Below are positions 1 through 7,447 of a DNA stretch of 17,031 nt, piece by piece. Location of the stretch: the NCBI GenBank assembly GCA_964609465.1, contig CAZSSQ010000051.1, forward strand, positions 1 to 17,031, written 5' to 3'. Numbering within the stretch: position 1 is the first letter of the stretch; each line of letters starts with the position of its first letter. The DNA comes from CAVSBT01 sp964609465 (GTDB lineage Bacteria > Chloroflexota > Dehalococcoidia > DSTF01 > JALHUB01). Made by a program: the position numbers and the translations under genes. The notes beneath the pieces were generated by a model that worked only from the letters and a program-made list of their open reading frames with translations, ran no database searches and was not told the origin of the DNA.

Positions 1-15
1 AGAGTTGGAATCCAT
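1..15 (-). CDS. possible start of a divergent gene (5 codons visible)
   Basis: On the minus strand an ATG at 15-13 begins MDSNS and runs off the window edge. An AGGAG lies at 21-25, five bases upstream of the ATG, which is a good ribosome binding site. The first strongly supported rightward gene begins only at 310, so a divergent leftward gene here would fit the layout, and two promoter-like pairs point the same way (108-177). Five codons carry no family information, so this rests only on ATG plus binding site and may be chance. Confidence 0.22.
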
Positions 16-107
16 GGCGGCTCCTGTCGGCTCGTCGTCTTGACCCGGCATCCAGGCGGCCCGTTCCCGGGGCGTAATGGGCTCGGAGACGGAACTCGAT
101 CCGGCCC

Positions 108-177
108 ATTGTACAACCGCGGTCCGTCGCTGTCGCCTGCCGAATGCCAATATCTCATCCGATTCTCGACGGGTCAA
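108..177 (-). promoter_or_regulatory. two candidate leftward sigma70-type promoters
   Basis: Read on the minus strand, TTGACC (172-177) is separated by 17 bases from GATATT (149-154). A second pair, GCGACA (131-136) and TACAAT (108-113), also has a 17-base spacer. Both would drive leftward transcription towards the possible gene start at 15. Pairs of this quality occur by chance in a few hundred bases, so the support is moderate at best. Confidence 0.3.
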
Positions 178-309
178 GCGACCACTGGTCCAGGTTCCTG
201 CCGAACGGCCCTAGCCAAGGATCGGGACGCCTCCGTAGACTAGGCTTGGCCCACAACCGAGAGACCAGATTCGTGGTCGCCGTCACTTTCCGGCGGAAAG
301 GAGGCCTCC

Positions 310-2040
310 TTGGCCAAGCTGCTGGGCGCCGATCTCCTCGTGCAGTGTCTTATCCAGGAGGAGGTGCGCTACATCTTCGGCATACCGGGCGCACAGCCCA
401 CCACTATCACCGATGCCATCGCCCGCTTCGGGCGCCAGCAAGGCATCGACTTCATCATGACCCGGCACGAGCAGGCGGCGGCCCACATGGCCGATGCCTA
501 CGCACGCCTGACCCGCAAGCCCGGCGTCTGCCTGGGGACGGTGGGGCCGGGCGCCGTCGACCTGGTGCCCGGCGTCTACGAGGCCTACGTGAACAGCGTC
601 CCGATGCTGGTGCTCACGGCCCAGAACCAGACCTGGCGCTCCTACCCGGACCACGGCTCCATCCAGGGCTGCAACCAGATGGACCTCTTCAAGCCCATCA
701 CCAAGTGGAACGCCCTGGTCTCCCACTGGAAGCGCATCCCGGACCTGGTGCGGGAGGCCTTTCGCATGGCCCTCACCGGCCGGCCGGGGCCCGTGCACCT
801 GGACCTGCCCGTCGATGTCCTCTTCGAGGAAGGCGAGGAGGCAGACGTCAGCATCCTTCCACCGCACTGCTACCGGGCGACGGCGCCCCAGCAGGGCGAC
901 CCGGAGCTGATCGCGCAGGCGGCGCAGATGCTGGCCCGCGCCCGCCGGCCCTACATCCACGTCGGCGGCGGCGGCCACTTCTCCGGCGCCAGCAGCGACA
1001 TCGTGGCCCTGGCCGAGTTCCTGGGCTGCCCCGTCTCCACCAGCGCCTCGGCCCGCGGGACCATCCCTGAGGACCACCCGCTGTACCTGATACCGATGGG
1101 CTTCGGCAGCCTCAAGGCCCGCAGCGAGGCCGACGTGGCTCTGGTGCTGGGCTCCCGCCTCGGCGCCTACGACCTCTGGGGCACGCCCGGGATATGGGGC
1201 AAGCCCGGCGAGCTGCGCCTCATCCAGGTCGACACGGCGCCGGAGTCGCTGGGTGAGAACCGGGAGGTGGACCTGGCCATCCTGGGCGACGTGGGCGCCG
1301 TCGTAAGGGCCATCCGCAGCCAGTTGGCGGAGATCGCCGAGGAGCGGCCGGAGCACGCCGAGATGGCCGAGTACCGGTCGGTCCAGGAGCAGTGGCTGGA
1401 CAACTTCCGCAAGCTGGCGCAGTCCGACGCCGCGCCCACCCATCCCCTGCGCGTAGTGGCCGACGTGCGCAGCTTCTTCCCCCGAAACGCCATCGCCGTC
1501 ATCGACGGCGGCAACACCGCGATCTGGGGCCACTACCTGACCCGCGTCTATGAGCCGGGGAGTCTCCTCTGGCATGGGGACAGCGGCATGGGCGGTGGCG
1601 GCCTCCCCAAGGCCATCGCTGCGGCGCTTCTTCACCCGGACCGCCCCGTCTTCGCCATCCTGGGCGACGGCTTCTTCGCCATGAACATGCAGGAGCTGGA
1701 GACGGCGACCCGCCTGGGGACTAACAACCTCGTCGTGGTGGTGTGCAACGACCGCGCCTACGGGATGATCAAGGGGGCCCAGGACGGCGCTTTCGGCAAG
1801 CGCTACATCGGCGTCGATTTCGCGGACGTGCGCTACGACGAGGTAGCGCGGGCCTGCGGCTGGTACGGCGAGCGCGTGGAACGGCCGGAGGAGATAACAC
1901 CTGCCCTCCAGCGGGCGGCGGCCTCGGGGAAGCCGGCCCTGCTGGACGTGCTGGTGGACGCGCAAGCCAACCTGGCTCCTCCCGACATGGCGACCGTCGT
2001 GGCCATCTGGATGGAGGGCATCAAGTTCCCCGAATACTAG
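310..2040 (+). CDS. TPP-dependent decarboxylase/carboligase (acetolactate synthase-like)
   Basis: A 576-residue protein of the thiamine-diphosphate family that includes acetolactate synthase and benzoylformate decarboxylase, expected to be cytoplasmic and to act on a 2-oxo acid. Three usual domains can be followed. The N-terminal Pyr domain has the cofactor-activating glutamate E54 in a TRHEQAA motif and a GPGAVDL loop. A central Rossmann-like domain follows (about 190-340). The C-terminal PP domain has the Mg-TPP motif starting at G452-D453-G454 and ending at N480-D481. The start is TTG, chosen because AAAGGAGG (297-304) sits five bases upstream. No small regulatory subunit gene is adjacent, so a catabolic enzyme is more likely than biosynthetic acetolactate synthase. 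The substrate is unknown. A CoA-transferase gene follows after 79 bases. The family is secure; the reaction is not. Confidence 0.9.
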   Translation: MAKLLGADLLVQCLIQEEVRYIFGIPGAQPTTITDAIARFGRQQGIDFIMTRHEQAAAHMADAYARLTRKPGVCLGTVGPGAVDLVPGVYEAYVNSVPMLVLTAQNQTWRSYPDHGSIQGCNQMDLFKPITKWNALVSHWKRIPDLVREAFRMALTGRPGPVHLDLPVDVLFEEGEEADVSILPPHCYRATAPQQGDPELIAQAAQMLARARRPYIHVGGGGHFSGASSDIVALAEFLGCPVSTSASARGTIPEDHPLYLIPMGFGSLKARSEADVALVLGSRLGAYDLWGTPGIWGKPGELRLIQVDTAPESLGENREVDLAILGDVGAVVRAIRSQLAEIAEERPEHAEMAEYRSVQEQWLDNFRKLAQSDAAPTHPLRVVADVRSFFPRNAIAVIDGGNTAIWGHYLTRVYEPGSLLWHGDSGMGGGGLPKAIAAALLHPDRPVFAILGDGFFAMNMQELETATRLGTNNLVVVVCNDRAYGMIKGAQDGAFGKRYIGVDFADVRYDEVARACGWYGERVERPEEITPALQRAAASGKPALLDVLVDAQANLAPPDMATVVAIWMEGIKFPEY

Positions 2041-2119
2041 GCGAGGGTCAAGGTCTGGAGCCTGGCACCGTGCTCCGGCAGAATCCCTTCTGAAAAGACC
2101 GCATATAGGAGACACTGCC

Positions 2120-3328
2120 ATGCCGTCCGCTCTCCAGGGTGTCCGAGTCGTGGAGATCACCCACTGGCAGCAGGGCCCCTACGCTTCTGCCATGCTGGCC
2201 GACCTGGGCGCCGACGTCATCAAGATCGAGGCGCCCAAAGGGCCAGACCCCAGCCGGCACTTCCTCGTACACAGGGCCACAGGCATTAGCCCCTACTTCG
2301 AAACCCACAACCGTGGCAAGAGGTCCCTGGTGATCGACCTCAAGCATCCCAGGGGCAAGGAGGTATTCCTTCAGCTCGTTCGCCAATCGGATGTGCTCCT
2401 CCACAACCTCAGGGGCGGTGCCATGGAGCGCCTGGGCCTGGACTACGAAACCCTCAGGCAGGTCAACCCGGCCATCATCTACGCCCACGCCTCCGCCTAC
2501 GGAGAGCAAGGGCCTGACACCAACCTCGGCTCCTTCGACATGCTGGCGCAGGCTCGGGGCGGCCTCATGAGCATCAACGGCGAGCCCGATGACCCGCCCC
2601 TGCCGGTGCCCGTCCCCATCGCCGATCAGGTGGGGGCTATGGTGGCCGCCTTCGGCATCGTGGCGGCCCTTTTCTACCGAGAGCGCACCGGCGAAGGGCA
2701 GTACGTGAACGCGTCTCTGCTGGGCAGCCAGGTGGCGCTTCAGAGCTTCAACATCAGCATCTACTACCTCACCCGCCGGTTGCCGCGCAGGCAGCCGCGG
2801 GGCACCTTTGGCCCTACCTGGACTACCTACCGCTGCGCCGACGACAAGTACGTTGCCCTCGGCATGCTGGAGGACCGCTGGTGGCCGGGGGTGTGCCAGG
2901 CCCTGGAACAGCCGGAACTAGCGACGGACCCCCGTTATGCTACCGCCATCGACCGGGCACGCAACGTCCGTGAGCTCGTCCCCCAGATGGACAGCATCTT
3001 CGCACAGCGTCCGGCTCGGGAGTGGGTGCAACGCTTCCGGGAGCTGGGCCTGCTCGTGGAGCTGGTGCAGGACTACGAGGACATCGCCAACGACCCGCAG
3101 GTCGCCGCCAACGGCTGGATCGTAGAGATGGAGCGGCCGGGCCATGACCAGCCCTTCTACATGGTGAACTCCCCCTTACGCTTCAGCAAGACGCCGGCCC
3201 ATATCCGCGGCCTGGCGCCGGCTTTCGGCCAGCACACGGAGGAGATCCTGCTCGACCTGGGGCTGAGCCGGGAGGAAATGCACGGGCTGGAAGAGGAGGG
3301 CGTGGTCCTAACGGCGGGCGGCGACTAG
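2120..3328 (+). CDS. class III (CaiB/BaiF) CoA-transferase
   Basis: A 402-residue CaiB/BaiF family protein, close to the usual 400-430. These enzymes move CoA between carboxylic acids or act as acyl-CoA racemases. Visible marks are the N-terminal RVVEITHW and GADVIKIE segments, NRGKRSL (64-70), and the likely catalytic aspartate D140 in FDMLAQARGG, which forms the acyl-aspartyl anhydride in this family. The ATG is supported by AGGAG (2107-2111) eight bases upstream. It lies between the TPP enzyme and a membrane protein and is probably co-transcribed with both. A paralogue (4085-5287) lies nearby on the other strand. The acid substrate cannot be read from the sequence. Confidence 0.92.
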   Translation: MPSALQGVRVVEITHWQQGPYASAMLADLGADVIKIEAPKGPDPSRHFLVHRATGISPYFETHNRGKRSLVIDLKHPRGKEVFLQLVRQSDVLLHNLRGGAMERLGLDYETLRQVNPAIIYAHASAYGEQGPDTNLGSFDMLAQARGGLMSINGEPDDPPLPVPVPIADQVGAMVAAFGIVAALFYRERTGEGQYVNASLLGSQVALQSFNISIYYLTRRLPRRQPRGTFGPTWTTYRCADDKYVALGMLEDRWWPGVCQALEQPELATDPRYATAIDRARNVRELVPQMDSIFAQRPAREWVQRFRELGLLVELVQDYEDIANDPQVAANGWIVEMERPGHDQPFYMVNSPLRFSKTPAHIRGLAPAFGQHTEEILLDLGLSREEMHGLEEEGVVLTAGGD

Positions 3329-3355
3329 AGCCTGCCGTATTGAAGGGAGGTACAT

Positions 3356-4048
3356 ATGTGGGTTTTTGGCATCCTGTCGCCGGTGTTGGTCATCGGCCTC
3401 ATCGTTGCCGCGGTAGTGGCTTTCATGCGCAGCCGGGCCGTCGAGGGTGGCGGGATCACCTTCTCGGCCGTTCTCGTGGGCTACGTGGCGCTGGCGATGC
3501 TCGTCTCCGTCTTCCTTCTCGCCGCGGGCTGCGCGCTGCTCATCAAGGCCGGCCTCAGCGGGGCCATCGGCACGGACTTCAGCTACAGCACCGCGCTGGA
3601 ACCTCGCTACTCGGAATACGAGCCGTTCTACGACCCTGAATCCGGCAAGCCTGTCCCTGAGCCTGAGAGCTGGGTCGACCCGTCCGACAACGCGCGCCGC
3701 AACGACATCGCGGCGGGCGTCACCTTGGTCTTCCTCGGTCTGACGCTGTTCGCCGTCCACGGGACGGGGGCGGTCGTTCTGCGGCGACGCGGTGCGCAGG
3801 GGGTGGACTTCGTCTCCCGAGTCTACAACTTGCTGGGCCTGGCCGGTGCCAGCATCGCCTTCCTGGCCTCCGGAGGCACAGCCCTCCAGGGCGTCATCAG
3901 GCGTTATGTCCTGGAGACGGAGAACCTGGATGCCAGGGAGTTACCCCACCCGGGCGATCCCCTCGCTTTTGCCGTGGTCTTCTTGCCGCTCGCGCTGTGG
4001 TTTGGCTGGCGCGTCTGGCAGGAGTTCGCGCTGGAGACTCCGGAGTGA
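3356..4048 (+). CDS. predicted five-helix membrane protein, family not recognised
   Basis: A 230-residue protein I do not recognise. Hydrophobic segments at about 4-24, 38-63, 117-142, 154-174 and 203-221 suggest five membrane helices. Between the second and third lies a soluble, tyrosine- and acid-rich loop (about 72-115) with many prolines. The basic RRR at 143-145 and RSR at 25-27 would mark cytoplasmic sides. There are no signal peptidase site, nucleotide-binding or transporter motifs. GGGAGG (3345-3350) five bases before the ATG supports the start. It is the last gene of the rightward run, 27 bases after the CoA-transferase. It could be an accessory or uptake-related membrane protein, but nothing shows this. 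Confidence 0.78.
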   Translation: MWVFGILSPVLVIGLIVAAVVAFMRSRAVEGGGITFSAVLVGYVALAMLVSVFLLAAGCALLIKAGLSGAIGTDFSYSTALEPRYSEYEPFYDPESGKPVPEPESWVDPSDNARRNDIAAGVTLVFLGLTLFAVHGTGAVVLRRRGAQGVDFVSRVYNLLGLAGASIAFLASGGTALQGVIRRYVLETENLDARELPHPGDPLAFAVVFLPLALWFGWRVWQEFALETPE

Positions 4049-4052
4049 CGCT

Positions 4053-4075
4053 CGGCCCCATCACGCACGGGGCCG
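4053..4075. terminator. GC-rich hairpin between convergent genes
   Basis: CGGCCCC (4053-4059) and GGGGCCG (4069-4075) form a perfect 7-bp stem with a 9-base loop in the 36-base gap between two convergent genes. The position suits a bidirectional terminator. Neither side has a T tract, so it is not a textbook intrinsic terminator. Confidence 0.45.
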
Positions 4076-4084
4076 CGACCGGCG

Positions 4085-5287
4085 CTAGGGGATGACGCCG
4101 GCCTCCTTGAGGGCGACGATCTGGTCCCAGTCGTAGGCCAGCTCCAGTAGGACTTCCTCGGTGTGCTGGCCCAGCTCCGGGGCGTAGAGAGTCGGCTTCC
4201 ACGGTGTACCGTAGAAGTCGGCGGGGCTGGCCACCCCCTTTATTTCGCCCTCCGGTCCCGGAATGTCGATGAAGACGCCAGCGTCGTGGACGGCGGTGTC
4301 TTCTAGCATATCGTAGACTGAGTTGACGGGCGCCCACCACACGTCTTCGCGGTCGAAGATCTCGGCCCACTCGGCCAGGGTCTTGCTGGCGAAGACGCGG
4401 TCCAGCTCCTCGACCAGGGCGGGGGCGTTCTCACGCCGGACAATCATATCGCTGAAGCGGGGGTCGGAGCGCAGGTCTTCTCGCTCGATAGCCCGGCAGA
4501 GGTCGGGCCAGTGGCGGTCGGCCTGGAGGAGAAGGAGCCAGAACGGCCGCCCGTCGCCTGCCCGGAACCAGTTGATGATGGGGTTGATGGCGTGCTCGTG
4601 GTCGTAGGGATCCAGCGGGATGCCCAGCCGGAGCGCTACGCTCAAGTCGCTGCCCGCCATGTAGGCCCCCATGCGCAGCAGCGAGACCGAGAGCCGTTGC
4701 CCCTGGCCGGTGCGGGAGCGGGCCAGGAGAGCGGCGCAGACGGCGCCGGCAGCCGTGCTGCCCGCCATGTGGTCGCCCATGCCATACCGCTGCTGTGGGT
4801 ACTCGTGGCCCGCCGCCGTGAGCGAAGCCGCGACGCCGCCGCGGGCCCAGAAGGCGCCCACGTCATAGGCCGCGCGGTCGCGGTCAGGTCCGTCGGGGCT
4901 GTAGCCTGTCACCTGGCAGAAGACGAGCCCCGGGTTCGACTGCCGCAGCTCCTCATAGGCGAGGCTGGCCTCCTCCAGCACCCTGGGCCGCACGTTGCTT
5001 ACCAAGACGTCGGCCCGGTCGATGAGGGCGCGGGCGATGGAGCGCCCCTCGCCGGTGTCCAGGTTGAGGGCAATGCTGCGTTTGCCGCGGTTGTCGAGCT
5101 CGAAGAGCGGGTTGATGGGGATGGGCACCCCCGCTACTGAGGCCAGGAAACCCCGCGAGGGATCGCCGTTGGGCGGCTCGATCTTGATGACGTCGGCCCC
5201 CCAGTCGCCGAGGATGGCGGCAGCGGAGGGCCCGGCGACCCAGAACCCCAGCTCAACGACACGGATACCTTCCAGCGGTCCTGGCAT
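4085..5287 (-). CDS. class III (CaiB/BaiF) CoA-transferase, second copy
   Basis: A 400-residue CaiB/BaiF protein. It shows RVVELGFW and GADVIKIE near the N-terminus, NRGKRSIALNL (67-77), and the likely catalytic aspartate D142 in AYDVGAFWARGG. That context differs from the FDMLAQARGG of its neighbour on the other strand, so the two probably use different acids. AAAGGGGG (5296-5303), eight bases upstream, supports the ATG. It is the last gene of the leftward run, 96 bases after the Gfo/Idh gene, and ends against the rightward membrane protein gene. Transferase and racemase activities cannot be told apart from the sequence alone. Confidence 0.92.
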   Translation of the reverse strand: MPGPLEGIRVVELGFWVAGPSAAAILGDWGADVIKIEPPNGDPSRGFLASVAGVPIPINPLFELDNRGKRSIALNLDTGEGRSIARALIDRADVLVSNVRPRVLEEASLAYEELRQSNPGLVFCQVTGYSPDGPDRDRAAYDVGAFWARGGVAASLTAAGHEYPQQRYGMGDHMAGSTAAGAVCAALLARSRTGQGQRLSVSLLRMGAYMAGSDLSVALRLGIPLDPYDHEHAINPIINWFRAGDGRPFWLLLLQADRHWPDLCRAIEREDLRSDPRFSDMIVRRENAPALVEELDRVFASKTLAEWAEIFDREDVWWAPVNSVYDMLEDTAVHDAGVFIDIPGPEGEIKGVASPADFYGTPWKPTLYAPELGQHTEEVLLELAYDWDQIVALKEAGVIP

Positions 5288-5383
5288 CTGTGTGTCCCCC
5301 TTTGCTAGTCTGGTCGGATCATGGCTGGTGCGCCCGTCGGGCTCTAGCAGCCGGTGGCAGGACTCGTGCAGAGGACGGGGGCG

Positions 5384-6394
5384 CTAGGCAGGCAGAGGCA
5401 CATCGATGGGACGGCCTTCCCGCAGCGAGCGGCCGGCGGCCTCGGCCAGGGCCTGGGCGGCACGGGCGTCGGCGCCACCCACGTCGGGCGTTGCGCCCCG
5501 CGCCACGCACTCTATGAAGTGCTCCATCTCCCGTCGATAGGCTTGCCCGAAGAGGTCAATGTACCAGTAGACGTGGTCGTGGTGGACGCCCTGGGCGTCG
5601 AAGTGCCGTACGGCCGTCTGGCGGTCATAGCCCACCTGGATCTTGCCTTTAGGTCCCATCACCTCCACCTGCACGTCGTAGCCATAGGCGGCGCGCCGGC
5701 TATTGGTGATGGTGGCCAGGGCTCCCGTCTGAAAGCGCAGGACCACGGCCGCGGTGTCCATCTCGTCCTCCTCGGCCGGGCCTTCACCGAAGTAGGATGC
5801 GTTGGCGTAGACCTGGACCACCTCGAGCCCCGTCAGGTAGCGGAGGCTATCTAGGTCATGGATAGTGGTCTGGATGAAGATGGCCGCGTTCTTTCCTGCG
5901 CCGGGGCGTCCTGCCTCGAGAGGGTCACGTGTCGTCGCCACCGCTAGCTCCACCGGCCCAAGCTCGCCGGCGGCGATGATTTCACGGGCGCGCTGGTAGG
6001 CAGGGTCGAATCGGCGCTGGAAGCCCACCTGTAGCTTTACGCCGTGACTGGCGACGGCGGCGAGGGCGGCGTCGGCTTCGGCCAGGTCGGTAGCCAGAGG
6101 CTTCTCGCAGAAGATGTCCTTGCCCGCTTGGGCCGCCCCCTCGATGATCCCGGCGTGGGTGCCGTCGGGGGAGGCAATGACCACCGCCTGAATCGAGGGG
6201 TCCGACAGGATCGCCTCGTGGCTTGTAGACCAGCGGGCGCCCGGCGCCAGGGCAGCGGCGCGGCGGGCGGCGTCTTCGTCGGGATCCGCCGCTGCCGCCA
6301 GTTCCGCCTGCTGGATGTCATGGGCTAGACAGCGGGCGTGCCAGAGGCCCATCTGGCCAGCGCCGATGAGCCCCACTCGGATTGGCTCTTCCAC
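5384..6394 (-). CDS. Gfo/Idh/MocA family NAD(P)-dependent oxidoreductase (IolG-like)
   Basis: A 336-residue dehydrogenase of the family that includes inositol 2-dehydrogenase. An N-terminal Rossmann fold has GAGQMG (11-16) for NAD(P). The family EKP motif is at 97-99 in FCEKPLATD. The C-terminal domain carries TIHDLDSLRYL, where H179-D180 are the probable catalytic pair. I place the start at the GTG at 6394 because AGGAGG (6403-6408) sits eight bases upstream and the Rossmann strand begins four residues later. The longer reading to 6595 would add an Arg/Gly/Pro-rich tail overlapping the preceding gene. It follows an IolE-like gene by 53 bases, which favours a polyol, cyclitol or sugar substrate. 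The exact substrate is not readable. Confidence 0.9.
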   Translation of the reverse strand: MEEPIRVGLIGAGQMGLWHARCLAHDIQQAELAAAADPDEDAARRAAALAPGARWSTSHEAILSDPSIQAVVIASPDGTHAGIIEGAAQAGKDIFCEKPLATDLAEADAALAAVASHGVKLQVGFQRRFDPAYQRAREIIAAGELGPVELAVATTRDPLEAGRPGAGKNAAIFIQTTIHDLDSLRYLTGLEVVQVYANASYFGEGPAEEDEMDTAAVVLRFQTGALATITNSRRAAYGYDVQVEVMGPKGKIQVGYDRQTAVRHFDAQGVHHDHVYWYIDLFGQAYRREMEHFIECVARGATPDVGGADARAAQALAEAAGRSLREGRPIDVPLPA

Positions 6395-6447
6395 GTTCCG
6401 GACCTCCTCGGCAAGCCTCCTGGAGTTTGCAGGGGTCGCCACTCGCT

Positions 6448-7326
6448 CTAGTAGCCGGCGACCTCCCGGAAGCGCCTCCGGCTCTCCACCGCCGACTCGA
6501 GCGGCCGGCGGAAGCTGGTGTCCTGCTCCAGCACGACCCAGCCCTCGAATCCCTGCCGGCGCAGGGCCCCCACGACGCCTGCCAGGTCCAGGCACCCGCT
6601 CCCCACCTCGCAGAAGACCCTCCAGCGCAGGCCGTCCAGAAACCCGCCTTGCCCGGAGCGCAGGCGCTCCAGGACGCGCGGGTCTACGTCCTTGAGGTGG
6701 ACGTAGGCAATGCGCTGGCCGTAGCGCTGGATGGCCTGAACTGGGTCTCCTCCCCCCACGATTAGGTGCCCCACGTCCAGGCAGAGCTGGACCAGGGCCG
6801 GGTCAGCCCGCTGGCAGAGCTCCTCGAGTTCCTCCGGCGTCTCGACGAAAGTGCCGGCGTGGTTGTGGAAGGCGAGCACAATGTTCTCCTGGCGGCAGCG
6901 CTCGCCCACGCGCTCGAGCCCGGTCGCGATCTGCTCGTACTGGGCGCCGGTGGTGGCAGGCTGGCGAGAGCCCCCCGCCGACGCCATGCGCTGCGGGTGG
7001 GCCGCGAGCCCGGCCACCAGGACTCCTGCCCCGGCCTCTCGGAGCAGGCGGGCCAGGAGCCCGGCTCCCTCCAGTTCGCCGTCCAGCGGGCTGGTGAAGA
7101 AGTCCAAGGCCAGGAAGGCGCCGGCCAGCCGCAGGCCGCGGCGCTCCAACTGGTCTCGGAGCAGGCCTGCATCGCGCGGTGCGTTGCCGGCCAGCTCTGT
7201 CCCCTCGTAGCCGGCCTGCGCTATCTCATCGAGGACGCGCTCGAACGGGACGGGTGGGGCTAGTTCGGGCAGGTCGTCATTGTTCCAGAGGATGGGGGCG
7301 ATGGCTAAGGGCCAGCGTGGCAACAT
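6448..7326 (-). CDS. sugar phosphate isomerase/epimerase-type TIM barrel (IolE-like)
   Basis: A 292-residue xylose-isomerase-like TIM barrel. The N-terminal IAPILWNNDDLPEL and GYEGTEL strongly recall inosose dehydratase IolE. Later FHNHAGTFVET, CLDVGHLIVGGGDP and YVHLKDVDPR match the metal-site and core strands of that group. IolE removes water from 2-keto-myo-inositol; this protein may do so or act on a related keto-sugar. The ATG at 7326 is preferred over a GTG at 7359 because GGAGAAGG (7331-7338) lies just upstream and the conserved barrel begins at once. It is followed by the Gfo/Idh gene, the usual partner of IolE-type enzymes. The full inositol set is not present here. Confidence 0.85.
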   Translation of the reverse strand: MLPRWPLAIAPILWNNDDLPELAPPVPFERVLDEIAQAGYEGTELAGNAPRDAGLLRDQLERRGLRLAGAFLALDFFTSPLDGELEGAGLLARLLREAGAGVLVAGLAAHPQRMASAGGSRQPATTGAQYEQIATGLERVGERCRQENIVLAFHNHAGTFVETPEELEELCQRADPALVQLCLDVGHLIVGGGDPVQAIQRYGQRIAYVHLKDVDPRVLERLRSGQGGFLDGLRWRVFCEVGSGCLDLAGVVGALRRQGFEGWVVLEQDTSFRRPLESAVESRRRFREVAGY

Positions 7327-7392
7327 TGAACCTTCTCCGTCGGTTGTTCTGCCTCGCACTGGCGACGGCGTTCGCGGTCATACGTTGGGGTA

Positions 7393-7432
7393 GTGGCTCC
7401 CGCCGTCACGTCGCTGCGACGGCGGGAGCCAC
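7393..7432 (-). terminator. 15-bp perfect intercistronic hairpin
   Basis: GTGGCTCCCGCCGTC (7393-7407) and GACGGCGGGAGCCAC (7418-7432) form a perfect 15-bp inverted repeat with a 10-base loop. On the minus strand it starts 15 bases after the acyl-CoA dehydrogenase stop and 66 bases before the IolE-like gene. It could be a partial terminator or a 3' stabiliser that sets different mRNA levels for the two halves of the leftward run. No U tract follows on either strand, so classical intrinsic termination is not assured. Confidence 0.6.
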
Positions 7433-7447
7433 GCTGGTGGGCCGGCC

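Larger units (their letters stand above)
1..309. other. intergenic region before the TPP enzyme gene
   Basis: Apart from the possible five-codon gene start at 1-15, I see no convincing coding sequence here. The short open frames are arginine- and glycine-rich shadows with no recognisable domain. Candidate leftward promoters are listed separately. I found no convincing rightward promoter for the gene at 310; a TAGACT at 236-241 has no acceptable -35 partner. Confidence 0.5.

Noticed and set aside
310..2040. IolD, the TPP enzyme of inositol breakdown, given the IolE/IolG-like pair nearby
   Set aside because: IolD is longer and its glutamate region and N-terminal domain differ; the genes are also in opposite operons.
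283..2160. 625-codon open frame antisense to the whole TPP enzyme gene
   Set aside because: It mirrors a gene with clear domains and motifs. The product is a His/Val/Asp/Gly-rich mixture with no fold signature, as expected from the reverse strand of GC-rich coding DNA.
310..3328. oxalyl-CoA decarboxylase and formyl-CoA transferase pair
   Set aside because: The family combination matches, but the TPP enzyme has acetolactate-synthase-type motifs (TRHEQAA, GPGAVDL) and lacks the segments I recall from oxalyl-CoA decarboxylase.
6395..6595. 67-residue N-terminal extension of the Gfo/Idh protein
   Set aside because: It overlaps the end of the IolE-like gene, is Arg/Gly/Pro-rich, and a GTG with AGGAGG sits exactly before the Rossmann fold.
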